32,997 nt of DNA from CAYVBJ01 sp964449075 (GCA_964449075.1 CAYVBJ010000035.1:1-32997), one strand, 5' to 3'; shown: positions 24,861 through 32,997, counted from the first letter of the stretch. The notes: generated from the letters alone by a model not told the origin. Made by a program: numbers and translations.

Positions 24861-25700
24861 ATGAATACAAACTACCTGGTAATCGGCGGAACCGGTAAAA
24901 CCGGCCGAAAAGTCGTATTGAACCTGGAAGAATTGGAACAAAACGTAAGAGTTGGATCCAGAAATGGCTCTCCCTCCTTCGAATGGGAAGATCCCTCCAA
25001 CTGGAATGAAGTGCTTGAGGGTATCAACCGGATCTACATTGTCTTTTATCCCGACCTGGCCGTTCCAGGCGCCTACGAATCCATTGAAAAACTCATCGTG
25101 ACAGCTAAAGCGGCAGGCGTTCAGAAAGCTGTTTTGCTTTCCGGGAAAGGCGAAAAAGAGGCCGAACGCTGCGAGAGTCTGATTGCAAATTCAGGCTTGG
25201 ACTATACATTGGTACGCGCATCCTGGTTCAATCAGAATTTTAGCGAAAGCTTCTTTCTTGATCCCTTATTGTCCGGGGATGTAGCCCTGCCGATGCCGGA
25301 CACAAAAATTCCATTCGTGGATACCGATGATATCGCGGATGTGGTTACAGCCGCTTTGACCGATGACCAACACAATGGTATGACTTACGAAGTTACCGGT
25401 CCCAGGAAACTAAGTTTTGCCGAAGCTGTAGAGGAAATATCAAAAGCTACGGGCAGATCTATTAACTTCCGGCCGATCACCTTGAAGGAATACACCGAAG
25501 GCATGAAAATGGCCGGGCTTCCTGCCGACTATATCTGGCTGTTTGAATACCTTTTTAAAGAGGTGCTTGGGAACCCAAATAACCAGGTAGTGAGCAACGA
25601 TTTGGAGCGCGTATTAGGACGAAAAGCCAAAGACTTTGCTGAATTTGCGGCTGTAACTGCCGACACGGGTGTCTGGGAACAAAAAGTAACTCACATGTAA
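24861..25700 (+). CDS. NmrA-like NAD(P)H-binding protein
   Basis: The 279-residue protein is an atypical SDR of the NmrA group. It starts directly with the nucleotide-binding YLVIGGTGKTGRKVV (GxxGxxG at residues 9-15), has AVLLSGKGEKEAERCE at about 89-104 and YTLVRASWFNQNF at about 114-126, and lacks the classical YxxxK pair in the usual place. Such proteins reduce small quinones or sense the NAD(P)H pool. With the AraC regulator and DUF1772 gene upstream it forms a compact three-gene unit, probably for a redox or detoxification task; the substrate is not evident. Confidence 0.87.
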   Translation: MNTNYLVIGGTGKTGRKVVLNLEELEQNVRVGSRNGSPSFEWEDPSNWNEVLEGINRIYIVFYPDLAVPGAYESIEKLIVTAKAAGVQKAVLLSGKGEKEAERCESLIANSGLDYTLVRASWFNQNFSESFFLDPLLSGDVALPMPDTKIPFVDTDDIADVVTAALTDDQHNGMTYEVTGPRKLSFAEAVEEISKATGRSINFRPITLKEYTEGMKMAGLPADYIWLFEYLFKEVLGNPNNQVVSNDLERVLGRKAKDFAEFAAVTADTGVWEQKVTHM

Positions 25701-26067
25701 AGGTACGTTTTTTCAATTTAATGCGCTCGTTTGTCCGAAAACACGGAGATGTGTTAGAATGGTTTTTATTTGCAAACTAAGTAAATGAAACAACTCAGTA
25801 GTGTACATCCGGGTTGTGGGTGAGTGATTGCCAGGTAAAACCACTCAATTGGTTTATTCAATACCTATACGGGATTGATCAAACAAACAGCAATAGCCAC
25901 ACCGGGTAAATCATTTTTCCATAAAATTTGGCTCGAGTTAACTTCCTCATGCGCTTTAAATTAGCTGTTATCAGAAGGTGGAATCATTAGGTTGGATGTA
26001 ACTTCATAGAAATATTTTGCGTAAAGCAACATGAATCTGAATTCGGTAACTCTTAAACGAAGAAAAA
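25701..26067. other. Intergenic region without a recognised gene
   Basis: About 370 bases with stops in all frames and no family resemblance. The promoter of the first esterase should lie in the last 80 bases, where ATATTTTGCG (around 26010-26020) is a near miss to the TAnnTTTG element. Confidence 0.3.
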
Positions 26068-27285
26068 ATGAACAAATCTTTATCTGCCCTGATTGGTCTT
26101 TTTTTATTAGCTGCACCTTCGAATGCTCAAGACCTTGATAAAATCAAACAAGCTGAAGCAAAGGTCCAGGAAATCATATTTGACTCTGAAGAGCTGGGGC
26201 AAAAACGTCAGGTCATCATACAGACTCCACAGCGCTACGACATCGATGAGATGGCTTACTACAATGTCATCTACGTATTTGATGCGCAAGACCGACCGCT
26301 GTTTGATTATACAACCGGACTTGCGAACCTGATCAACCCAAGCAATCGAAATTTTATAGTTGTCGGCATTAAAGCCACATTTATTGAAGAGGACATGTAC
26401 GGCAGAAACCATGATCTGCTTCCGGCCGGTACTAATGTCAACCTGGGGCCAAAATCCGACGGGAATGCCGAACGCTTTTTGGCCTTTGTAAAGAATGAAG
26501 TAGTGCCCTATGTAGAATCCAACTATAAGACGTTGCCTCACAATATCGCTGTGGGTCATTCGCTCAGTGCATCCTTCCTGATATATGCTATGCTGAATGA
26601 GACTGATCTGTTTGATAACTACATTGCCATATCACCAAATCTTGCCTACGATGAGCAGTACCTGGTAAGTGAACTGCGGCATTTTGACTCAGGGCAGTTT
26701 ACCAAACCAACGTATTTTTATATGAGTCACGCTGATGAGGATAGGGGCTGGCCAAACTGGGGAGACGCAAACGAGGCTGCATATCCCCTATTGAGGGAAA
26801 CATTGGCCAATGAGAATTTTATCGTAGAGATTGAGGAGTATCCCGAAGAGACCCACCGCACCACGATTGTTCCAAGCCTGAACACCGCCATGCAGACCGT
26901 ATTGGAAAGCGTATTGCCTGTGCAGAATACCCTCCTTTCCGATGAAACGTATCAAATAACCATTCGCCTCGAGCTTCCAAATAAAGGCGAAGAGATCTTT
27001 ATCGCAGGAAACCAGGAGAGCCTGGCAAACTGGGAAACAGGTCAGATGAAGATGGATGCTGTCTCACCCTATGAGCGGGAAATCACCCTGGAGGTGCAGG
27101 ACCCTGTAGAAATCCAATTTTATCGCGGACAGCAGGATACTCCGGCATGGGTCGCATTCAATGGTGGGGGCCGATCTAACTTCCCGATTATTCTCCGCCC
27201 GGAAGAGGGTACTACCTATACCTATCAACTTGCAGGTGATAGTCAATACTCATCCTCAAACAATTCTAAATCAAGCAATAATTAA
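26068..27285 (+). CDS. Secreted esterase D/IroE-like hydrolase with C-terminal CBM20-like domain
   Basis: The 405-residue protein has a signal peptide (about 1-20, ending APSNAQ) and an alpha/beta-hydrolase of the putative esterase family (PF00756, about 35-285). The nucleophile elbow is G163-H164-S165-L-S in IAVGHSLSASF; the histidine is probably in EETHRTT near residue 270. A C-terminal beta-sandwich (about 297-395) reads IRLELPNKGEEIFIAGN, SLANW and IQFYRG, resembling CBM20 starch-binding or similar carbohydrate modules, followed by a serine/asparagine-rich tail. Family members hydrolyse esters such as siderophore or acyl esters. It lies 2 bases upstream of a second, broken esterase gene, so the two form a likely operon from a duplication of function. 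Confidence 0.85.
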   Translation: MNKSLSALIGLFLLAAPSNAQDLDKIKQAEAKVQEIIFDSEELGQKRQVIIQTPQRYDIDEMAYYNVIYVFDAQDRPLFDYTTGLANLINPSNRNFIVVGIKATFIEEDMYGRNHDLLPAGTNVNLGPKSDGNAERFLAFVKNEVVPYVESNYKTLPHNIAVGHSLSASFLIYAMLNETDLFDNYIAISPNLAYDEQYLVSELRHFDSGQFTKPTYFYMSHADEDRGWPNWGDANEAAYPLLRETLANENFIVEIEEYPEETHRTTIVPSLNTAMQTVLESVLPVQNTLLSDETYQITIRLELPNKGEEIFIAGNQESLANWETGQMKMDAVSPYEREITLEVQDPVEIQFYRGQQDTPAWVAFNGGGRSNFPIILRPEEGTTYTYQLAGDSQYSSSNNSKSSNN

Positions 27286-27287
27286 TC

Positions 27288-28628
27288 ATGAAGAATTTAA
27301 TGATAAGCAGTCTCATACTATGTTTTGCTGCAGCCTCTGCTTTTGCTCAAGAACCAGAAAGGCTACAAACAATTACCATTGATTCTGAGGCCTTAAATCA
27401 GGAACGAATCCTGAAAGTGTATTTGCCTCCGGAGTATTCAGAAGAAGACGTTTATCCGGTCATCTATATCACGGATGCCGGCACGTCTAATTTCGAAGCG
27501 GCTAAAAGCTATCTGGATGTACTGACGACTCCAATTTATGATGCCGTACCGAAATCCATTTTGGTTGGAATTTCTCATGATGATCGAAATGCAGACCTGG
27601 ATGTATTTCAGACTGAAAGTGGAGAAAGGTTTACAAGACATCTGTTTAACGAAGTGTTGCCAACAATAGATTCCCTGTTTAACACGTCAGGTTTCAATGT
27701 GATGGCGGGCCACTCCAATGGCGCGGAGTTCAACCACTTTCTTTTTATTGAGGAAAAGAACCCTTTCAGAGGATTTATCAGCATGTCGACTAACTTCAAT
27801 ACAGATGTCAGAGATGACGTAAAAAACGCATTGGCAGCGTATGACGGTAAACCCATGTACTATTTTGTGGCAAATGGTTACCGGGATCATCCTATGAGAA
27901 TAGACGCAGGTTAGGAGATGAAAACCATATACGAGGCATCATCAAATACCAAGATCAACTTTCAAATGGAAAACTATTCTGCAGATCATCAGAGTGTGGT
28001 TGCTCACTCCTTGCTCGATGGCCTTACATTTATGTTCAGCGACTACAATAGCGTGGAGCAGTACGATACTATTATTGACTATGGTGAAAACTATCTGAAT
28101 GATTTATCTGTGAACTATGGAATCACGGGCGATTATGATATGGATCATATCGATCCATTTTTCATGGATATCGTAATGAATAAAAAATTAGATGAATACC
28201 ATTATATGATCGACTTGATTGATGAAAATAAGCTTTTTATGGGGAAAGAAATGGATCCGGTAAACAGAGCTAATCACTATTTCATCATGGGTATGATGGA
28301 AAAAACGATTGAATACTGGAACAAAGCAGTAACCGAATTTGAAAAAGTGAGTGCCCAGGTATTCTATGGTAATCTGCCCAAAGCGGTTGAAGCATTTACT
28401 CAAGAAAATAGACTCATTGAAGCCGTCGCATTTCTGGAAAAAAGTAAGCAGATTCTTCCTGAGGAATACACCCTTTTGATGAACTTTCATATTGCAAAGG
28501 TATCAATTGATAATCAAGTATCACTTGAAAAAGGATTGCAGGCATTGGAATATTGCAAGGACAATTTTCGGAAAAACAGAATCTTTACGATGGATGACCT
28601 TCTTGCCTTGAAAAATATAACCATGTGA
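27288..28628 (+). pseudogene. Secreted esterase with C-terminal helical region, interrupted by an in-frame TAG
   Basis: One frame runs from the ATG at 27288 to the TGA at 28626-28628 but for a single TAG at 27912-27914. The first part (208 codons) has a signal peptide (about 1-20, ending SAFAQ), LPPEYSEEDVYPVIYITDAG and nucleophile S143 in MAGHSNGAEF. After the stop, in the same frame, follow E, then MKTIYEASS... and SADHQSVVAH with the expected catalytic histidine (about codon 234). A helical TPR-like tail comes next, and homologous esterases are continuous across this point. The stop thus separates Ser from His. A one-base change from AAG, CAG or GAG would create it. Either the gene is recently dead, or the stop is read through, or the base is a sequencing error. 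Confidence 0.8.
27918..28628 (+). CDS. Downstream part of the interrupted esterase (possible reinitiated ORF)
   Basis: From the ATG at 27918, 3 bases after the TAG, the frame encodes 236 residues: the histidine-bearing end of the esterase fold (about 1-45) and a helical region with TPR-like pairs (about 95-230, for example ANHYFIMGMMEKTIEYWNKAVTEFEK). It has no signal peptide of its own, so if it is translated by reinitiation the product would stay in the cytosol and be inactive as an esterase. It is listed because a gene finder would call it; it is best read as the 3' half of the gene starting at 27288. Confidence 0.45.
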   Translation: MKTIYEASSNTKINFQMENYSADHQSVVAHSLLDGLTFMFSDYNSVEQYDTIIDYGENYLNDLSVNYGITGDYDMDHIDPFFMDIVMNKKLDEYHYMIDLIDENKLFMGKEMDPVNRANHYFIMGMMEKTIEYWNKAVTEFEKVSAQVFYGNLPKAVEAFTQENRLIEAVAFLEKSKQILPEEYTLLMNFHIAKVSIDNQVSLEKGLQALEYCKDNFRKNRIFTMDDLLALKNITM

Positions 28629-28639
28629 TCTGCAGATCA
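28626..28639. terminator. Palindrome overlapping the stop codon of the interrupted esterase
   Basis: TGATCTGCAGATCA is a perfect 14-base palindrome that begins with the TGA stop. A TATTATTATT stretch follows. It could form a short terminator hairpin, but the stem is only 5 base pairs with a 4-base loop. Confidence 0.3.
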
Positions 28640-28699
28640 GGTATTATTATTCTGCGTTCATTTCAAATTTGCAATGCGTTTTCTATAAGACAACAATGA

Positions 28700-29398
28700 A
28701 TGTATAGAGTCATACTGAGAAATATTATCACAATAGCCGTACTCATTGGCCTTTCTGTGATACTGATTTACTGGATCGAAGCAGAGAAAGAAATTCGTAT
28801 CCTTTGCTCCATGTTCATAGAGGGAACTTCGACAGAGCAAGTTACAAATACACTGGATACCGCCAATCTTTTGGATTATAATGTGAACCATACCATAAAC
28901 GGCTACTCAAAGTTACAGGCTGAAAGTCCATACGACCTCTATTCCGTTGAATGCACAATTTTATTTGATGAACAAGGCAATGTTATAAAAGCTGATTTTC
29001 TGAAACACTTTGATCTAAACGCTTACCTCACACTTGCAGCCAGCTTCGTATTGCTGTTACTTACCGGATTTCATTTGTTGTTATCACTTGGGCTTCCGTA
29101 TGGTAAATTTGCCTGGGGCGGTTATCACAAAATTTTACCCGTACATCTGAGAATCGGCAGTTTTATCTCATCGCTCTTGCTGATCTTTGGTATGATAATA
29201 CTTCTGGATAAAGTAGAATGGATACAAAAGTTACCGGATGGTTTCCCTTTTAGTGAATTCAATATTTTTTTTTCTGTTATTTTTCTGATGAGTACCCTTG
29301 CAAATGTTAATTCAGACAGTGCCGGCGAGAAACAAATTATGGCGCCCCTGGCCGGAATTCTTTATATGGCATTTTTATCGAACATCTTTACCCTGTAG
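28700..29398 (+). CDS. Integral membrane protein of unknown function
   Basis: The 232-residue protein has about five predicted membrane segments (about 9-29, 109-133, 153-170, 185-204, 214-230) and an extracytoplasmic region (about 30-105) with LLDYNVNHTINGYSKLQ and VECTILFDEQGNVIKADF. It is not recognised as a known family; the soluble part looks like a small alpha/beta domain. The ATG at 28700 starts directly before the first membrane segment. It is convergent with the serine-hydrolase remnant and 71 bases downstream of the interrupted esterase. Confidence 0.65.
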   Translation: MYRVILRNIITIAVLIGLSVILIYWIEAEKEIRILCSMFIEGTSTEQVTNTLDTANLLDYNVNHTINGYSKLQAESPYDLYSVECTILFDEQGNVIKADFLKHFDLNAYLTLAASFVLLLLTGFHLLLSLGLPYGKFAWGGYHKILPVHLRIGSFISSLLLIFGMIILLDKVEWIQKLPDGFPFSEFNIFFSVIFLMSTLANVNSDSAGEKQIMAPLAGILYMAFLSNIFTL

Positions 29399-29428
29399 TG
29401 TTTTTAATATCGATTCGGGTTTCTTATT

Positions 29429-29650
29429 TCAATCGGTTTTATAAATTCTGATATATTTCCCTGTTTCATCCACATAAACAATTATTCCATCAAACCCGTA
29501 ATCAGTTGCTTTATCGACTTGTTCCTGAACTGTATTAGGTAAAGGTGATAACCATGCTGTTACAACAGGCCAAGGAACAAAGTATAAAGAGAATACTGTC
29601 CCTATAAGCAATAAAATTCTAATTATTCGTTTTGATGTCTTTTTTATCAT
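29429..29650 (-). pseudogene. N-terminal remnant of a serine hydrolase (beta-lactamase family)
   Basis: The 73-residue frame has one membrane segment (about 10-30) followed by VTAWLSPLPNTVQEQVDKATDYGFDGIIVYVDETGK. From memory of the family, this is the opening of membrane-anchored beta-lactamase-type serine hydrolases, in which a catalytic domain with SxxK would follow. Here the frame ends 9 codons later (KYIRIYKTD) and the next gene begins at once on the other strand, so no catalytic part remains. It may instead be a real small membrane protein; there is no search here to settle this. Confidence 0.5.
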
Positions 29651-29840
29651 AAAATTTCTGGGTGGTACGTTTTTTTAAATTAGTCATAACAATGGGATAT
29701 CATCAATTCTGCAGTTTAAACGGAATTGACGGCTGTACTCCCGGTGATAATCAGAAGCGTCACTATCCACTTCCAACTATAAGCGAAATGGAGTATAAAC
29801 GTTTTGAGAAGATGACAGTCAGTATGAAATTGGATACTGA

Positions 29841-30839
29841 CTACCAGGCGTATGCCATTGGGGCTTCCCCGCCGGGGCCTGGAAATATCTCATCCAGTTT
29901 TTTGAGTACATCTTCATCCAGCTGAATACTTGCTGCCCGAACTGCACTTTCTAACTGCTCAACGGTTCTTGGCCCAATAATTGGCGCTGTTACTACAGGA
30001 TTGTGAAGTAACCACGCCAGTGCGACCTCTGCAGGCGGATGACCAATTTTTTTACATAGAGCCTCGTATTGCTCAAGTTTATCACGTTTCGCTTCCAGCT
30101 GCTTGAGATGCTCTTCATCAGAGCGCCTTCCTTCTTTATGTTTCTGTATTGCACCACCCAATAGTCCTCCAGCTAACGGACTCCATGGAATTAATCCCAA
30201 TCCGTAATGTCTGCACGCCGGAATCACTTCCAGTTCAATCGTTCGGTTATCGAGATTGTAAATACTCTGCTCACTGACCAATCCCAATATACCACGTTTA
30301 GATGCTTCCTGGCATGCCGTGGCAATGTCCCAACCCGCGAAATTACTTGAACCCACATACACTACTTTCCCTTGTTTAATTAATGTATCAAAACTTTGCC
30401 ATGTCTCATCCCAGGGACAATCATGGTCAATATGATGCATCTGGTACAGATCAATTCTGTCAGTCTGTAATCTCTTTAAACTGCCTTCACAATGCTTCAT
30501 GATTTTATACGCACTCAGGCTTCGTCCATCACTGTTCACTTCAGGTAAATTTGCTTTGCGATCCACAGGATTGTAGACTTTTGTTGCTAAAACAACTGCA
30601 TCTCGTCGCCCGCCTCCTTGTGCAAGCCATCGTCCTATTATTTCCTCTGTATAACCGTGCTCTTCAGACCAGCCATAGACATCAGCAGTATCAAAAAAAT
30701 TGATACCTGATTCTAAAGCCCGGTCCATGATTTTGAAGCTATCTTCTTCGCTCGTATGCCACCCGAAGTTCATTGTTCCGAGACAAATATTACTAACGAG
30801 TACTCCGTGTTTTCCAAGTCTCTTATGTTTTACACTCAT
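29841..30839 (-). CDS. Aldo/keto reductase
   Basis: The 332-residue TIM-barrel protein carries the catalytic tetrad D50 and Y55 (FFDTADVYGWS), K87 (VLATKV) and H135 (YQMHHID). VGSSNFAGWDIA and GLIPWSPLAGGLL are later family blocks, and the C-terminal APIIGPRTVEQLE binds the NADP(H) phosphate region. It would reduce aldehydes or ketones with NADPH in the cytosol; the substrate is open. The frame extends to a TTG at 30875, but the ATG at 30839 fits the family's start. It stands alone, with about 190 bases to the remnant at 29.6 kb. Confidence 0.92.
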   Translation of the reverse strand: MSVKHKRLGKHGVLVSNICLGTMNFGWHTSEEDSFKIMDRALESGINFFDTADVYGWSEEHGYTEEIIGRWLAQGGGRRDAVVLATKVYNPVDRKANLPEVNSDGRSLSAYKIMKHCEGSLKRLQTDRIDLYQMHHIDHDCPWDETWQSFDTLIKQGKVVYVGSSNFAGWDIATACQEASKRGILGLVSEQSIYNLDNRTIELEVIPACRHYGLGLIPWSPLAGGLLGGAIQKHKEGRRSDEEHLKQLEAKRDKLEQYEALCKKIGHPPAEVALAWLLHNPVVTAPIIGPRTVEQLESAVRAASIQLDEDVLKKLDEIFPGPGGEAPMAYAW

Positions 30840-31013
30840 AATGATTTTTTCATTAAAATTTAAAATCTCTTTCAATAATCAAATATACGAATATTGCGGG
30901 ATTCAAATGCCTGGCCTTTCAGCTTTACCGGTATCTTTTTTGAAATTCACTCTGTCTGATTTTATCACATGCACCCGCATTATAGCTTATATAAAGTGAT
31001 TGCAACCTGCTTT

Positions 31014-31493
31014 TCATCCAAAGTGCATTTTCATCCCTTCGTGAGTTGCTTTAAATCCTAAATTCTCATAGAATTTGATTGCCTTTGGTCTTTTTTTGTC
31101 GGTTGCCAGTTGCAACAAATGTGCATTCCGTTCTTTAGCTCTGTTAAATGCCCATTCAAACATTGCTTTTCCAATACCCATTCCTCTTTTGTCTTTTCTA
31201 ATCCTTACTGCTTCTAATTGGGCTCTTATTCCTCCCTGGTATGTAAGGTACTGGATAAAGGACAATTGTAAAGTTCCGATAATTTCAAAATTTTCGTCTT
31301 CAACAACAATCAGTTCTTGATTTTTGTCCGAGTTGATATTTTCAAACGCTTTTAAATAGTCGCCTGGTAATGGAATCATATAATTTTCCCTTGTTTTTCC
31401 AAGTTCATCGTCAGCAATCATTGCAACTATTTCCGGAACGTCATTTTCTGTGGCTATTTTAAAATTCAATTCCATTTTGTCCAAATTTCTCAT
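31014..31493 (-). CDS. GNAT-family N-acetyltransferase
   Basis: The 159-residue protein is a GNAT acetyltransferase that uses acetyl-CoA. The acetyl-CoA motif is visible as RKDKRGMGIGKAMFEWAF at about residues 98-115, and the closing AIKFYENLGFKATHEGMKM is the usual motif B. Family members of this size often begin 'yrIr.AteNDvpeIvaml.dD.LG..RE', which matches NFKIATENDVPEIVAMIADDELGKTRE. The ATG at 31475 (residue 7) is therefore as likely a start as the one at 31493. The acceptor (amine, protein or drug) is unknown. About 180 bases separate it from the aldo/keto reductase. Confidence 0.88.
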   Translation of the reverse strand: MRNLDKMELNFKIATENDVPEIVAMIADDELGKTRENYMIPLPGDYLKAFENINSDKNQELIVVEDENFEIIGTLQLSFIQYLTYQGGIRAQLEAVRIRKDKRGMGIGKAMFEWAFNRAKERNAHLLQLATDKKRPKAIKFYENLGFKATHEGMKMHFG

Positions 31494-31643
31494 TTTTAGC
31501 TGTTCCGCTCTGTATTATGATTATTTACTCTTTCAATTAGTTTTATCAATTCTGATATCAAAGGTGTCCATAACGTTTAAAAATCTACTGATAATTATTG
31601 TTTTTGAATGATTCAAGGCGAGTTTCATAAAATTACAAAAATC

Positions 31644-31686
31644 AAACCCCGAACAATAATAGCCCCGACTCGACTGATTCGGGGTT
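31644..31686 (-). terminator. Terminator-like inverted repeat downstream of the decayed gene
   Basis: AACCCCGAA (31645-31653) pairs with TTCGGGGTT (31678-31686), and a nested CCCCGA / TCGGGG pair (31663-31668, 31679-31684) offers an alternative stem. On the minus strand the outer stem is followed by TTTGATTTTT, as in an intrinsic terminator. It lies 42 bases beyond the end of the decayed gene. Confidence 0.6.
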
Positions 31687-31707
31687 GGATTGCGGCATAT
31701 AATCCTT

Positions 31708-31726
31708 CAACCCCGTAAGTGGGTTG
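31708..31726. terminator. Small hairpin CAACCC / GGGTTG
   Basis: CAACCC (31708-31713) and GGGTTG (31721-31726) are perfect complements around a 7-base loop, directly after the 3' end of the decayed minus-strand gene. It may act together with the larger repeat at 31644-31686. Confidence 0.35.
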
Positions 31727-31727
31727 A

Positions 31728-32318
31728 TCAGCCAAGCCCTGAAGCTTTTAACCCATGAACTATTGGCTCGCTTGTACAAGCTGTTCTCTCGTTGATAATA
31801 ACGCAAAGATTTCCATTATACGTAATTTCAGAAAACACACTGTCGCCTTCCGCTGCAGTTCCGCCAGAAGACTTAATCGTCAGCAAAATAGTTTTAGAAC
31901 TCTTTTCTTCAAGAAATAAGTTTTGATTACTTTTTGCATGAGCTTCTTGAGCTGTATCGTCTTCAATTGTTGTGAGATTAAAATGGAAAAAGGTAATTTT
32001 GATGCGTGGTAATAAAAAGCGAAAACAAGTTCAACACCATCCTTAAATTTGATCGACTTCTTTTTCGTCGTCTTTTCAAATCGATACTCTATTGTCGATA
32101 GAATATGTCTTAGCAGTTCGTTCTTCAGCTAAGGCAATTTCTTGTCCTTTGGCAAGACTGACTATTTTGTTCTTTTCTATTTCAGATTCCCTTATAAAAA
32201 CATTATTCGATAGTCCTTGATTTACTAACCCACCAACATTTGGATTTCTGGTTAACATCGACATATAACCAATACTATTAGGAGGCTTTGCAGAACCTGA
32301 TGTTGTTTTCGACTTCAT
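31728..32318 (-). pseudogene. Hypothetical gene inactivated by two frameshifts
   Basis: Three reading frames in succession make one plausible protein. Frame 1, from the ATG at 32318, reads MKSKTTSGSAKPPNSIGYM... to TAKTYSIDNRVS near 32085 and stops at 32076. A second frame continues with FEKTTKKKSIKFKDGVELVFAF to about 32000. A third frame reads ITFFHFNLTTIEDDTAQEAH and further, to ...VHGLKASGLG and a TGA at 31730-31728. The third part has regular alternating strands (KTILLTIKSSGG, DSVFSEITYNGNLCVII). Corrected length would be about 195 residues. I do not recognise the family. A terminator-like repeat follows at the right place. Confidence 0.6.
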
Positions 32319-32435
32319 TCGTCTTGCACTTTAGGCGTACCTCAAACTTACGTCATATTTATCGCAGGCAGACGGAACGGCTATCGTAGTCGACATCAAA
32401 CTGGTTCTTCAAAGCCCTCTACGAATAATAGAACA

Positions 32436-32997
32436 TTATTCATTTTCAGTCTCAGTAAGGTCCCTGTCAAAACGCCCTTCAATAAATACGGCTTCTTTTA
32501 CATCCTCATATATTATCTCTTCAACAATTTCACCATTCTTGTTACGAGCTTGTTCTATTCCATGAGATAGGTTACCTATGAATTCATAAGATCCTTGAAA
32601 ACGATCACCATCATACCGGGTAACGGTAACTGAACCCTCCTCAGGCTCCCACCTAAACTTTTGTAGAGTAATGGAGTTGGATGATTGTTTATCCACTGTA
32701 TTTTCAATGATCATTCGTACGTGTCCATTATCATTAAGCGACCCATCGTCAGATTCCATCTCAGAACTGCCCAACTCATAGGTCCCCGGCTGGGGTTGGA
32801 GTTCTGCAAATATTAGAGTAACCCGGAACCTTTTACGATCGTTTGAATCCTGTTTGCTTGCTGATCCGAGAAACTTGGTACGTTCTCTCACAAGTATAGA
32901 ATCAGAATTTTGATCAGAGAAAACTTCAGTATTCACACTACTTGTGTACCGAAAAGTGGTATCTTGCTCTAATTCAAAATTCCAATCGCCGGTAATA
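32436..32997 (-). CDS. DUF6252-like protein, C-terminal part (runs off the right edge)
   Basis: The frame is open from the window edge to a TAA... stop at 32436-32438. A GTG at 32936 looks like a start but lies inside an open frame (ITGDWNFELEQDTTFRYTSS precedes it), so this is a partial gene. It is rich in beta-strand pattern: RFRVTLIFAELQPQPGTYEL, then SVTVTRYDGDRFQGSYEF, then AVFIEGRFD. This 'GxFEF...vxItnGrFd' ending is typical of DUF6252-type secreted or lipoproteins of Bacteroidota; the N-terminal signal would lie outside the window. Function is unknown. Confidence 0.6.
   Translation of the reverse strand, partial: ITGDWNFELEQDTTFRYTSSVNTEVFSDQNSDSILVRERTKFLGSASKQDSNDRKRFRVTLIFAELQPQPGTYELGSSEMESDDGSLNDNGHVRMIIENTVDKQSSNSITLQKFRWEPEEGSVTVTRYDGDRFQGSYEFIGNLSHGIEQARNKNGEIVEEIIYEDVKEAVFIEGRFDRDLTETENE

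Larger units (their letters stand above)
31494..31727. other. Short intergenic region with two hairpins
   Basis: No gene is seen. The right half holds the terminator-like inverted repeat at 31644-31686 and a second hairpin at 31708-31726, both just beyond the 3' end of the decayed minus-strand gene. Confidence 0.4.

Noticed and set aside
27912..27914. Amber codon recoding (pyrrolysine) in the interrupted esterase
   Set aside because: No pyl genes or recoding element are visible and this lineage is not known to use pyrrolysine; mutation or base-call error is simpler.
29662..29925. Plus-strand 87-residue ORF
   Set aside because: Its second half is antisense to the 3' end of the aldo/keto reductase and the first half resembles no family; no start context supports it.
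1..32997. tRNA, rRNA or CRISPR array
   Set aside because: No cloverleaf-like sequence with the conserved T-loop, no rRNA signature and no regularly spaced short repeats were seen while reading the window.

Overview
The window looks like a chromosomal stretch from a Bacteroidota/Balneolota-type bacterium. The signs are LytS/LytT-type two-component genes, an outer-membrane beta-barrel protein with a carboxypeptidase-regulatory N-domain, SPII lipoprotein signals, a TAnnTTTG-type promoter and moderate GC. The genus cannot be fixed from sequence alone. No rRNA, tRNA, CRISPR array, transposase or phage gene was seen.

Layout. (1) 1-6.2 kb: end of a LytTR regulator, a membrane-anchored serine hydrolase, a DoxX/DUF417-like membrane protein with a decayed DUF6624 gene just upstream of it, a LytS-like histidine kinase and LytTR response regulator pair, and a secreted LamG-like protein. 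(2) 6.2-10.7 kb: an outer-membrane beta-barrel receptor with an AraC regulator 3 bases behind it, then a dienelactone-hydrolase-like lipoprotein. (3) 11.3-23.1 kb: a stress- or detoxification-like block bracketed by two broken copies of an AraC gene in direct orientation (about 93% identical over 323 columns by hand count). Inside lie a DUF427 protein, a minus-strand set (SRPBCC, duplicated-domain secreted protein, SDR), a cyclase-like/TolB-like/TPR/LytTR multidomain regulator, a haloalkane dehalogenase, and a plus-strand set SRPBCC - alpha/beta hydrolase - egtB - egtD for ergothioneine. (4) 23.2-25.7 kb: an AraC (arabinose-binding-domain type) - DUF1772 - NmrA triad. (5) 26-29.4 kb: two secreted esterases, the second split by an in-frame TAG, and a membrane protein. 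(6) 29.4-33 kb: a serine-hydrolase N-terminal remnant, an aldo/keto reductase, a GNAT acetyltransferase, a twice-frameshifted hypothetical gene, and the C-terminal part of a DUF6252-like protein running off the window.

The most noteworthy structure is in region 3. Two intergenic, divergent-promoter regions (14841-14922 and 18354-18435) carry an 82-base module that aligns without gaps (61/82 identical by hand count). They precede the SRPBCC operon, the haloalkane dehalogenase, the LytTR regulator and the ergothioneine gene set, which suggests one shared regulon. The regulator between them has a class III cyclase-like domain in which the second metal-binding aspartate appears to be asparagine, fused to TolB-like, TPR and LytTR DNA-binding parts. 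The whole block could be lost or duplicated by recombination between the flanking AraC copies. Gene decay is frequent: at least six broken or truncated genes are visible.
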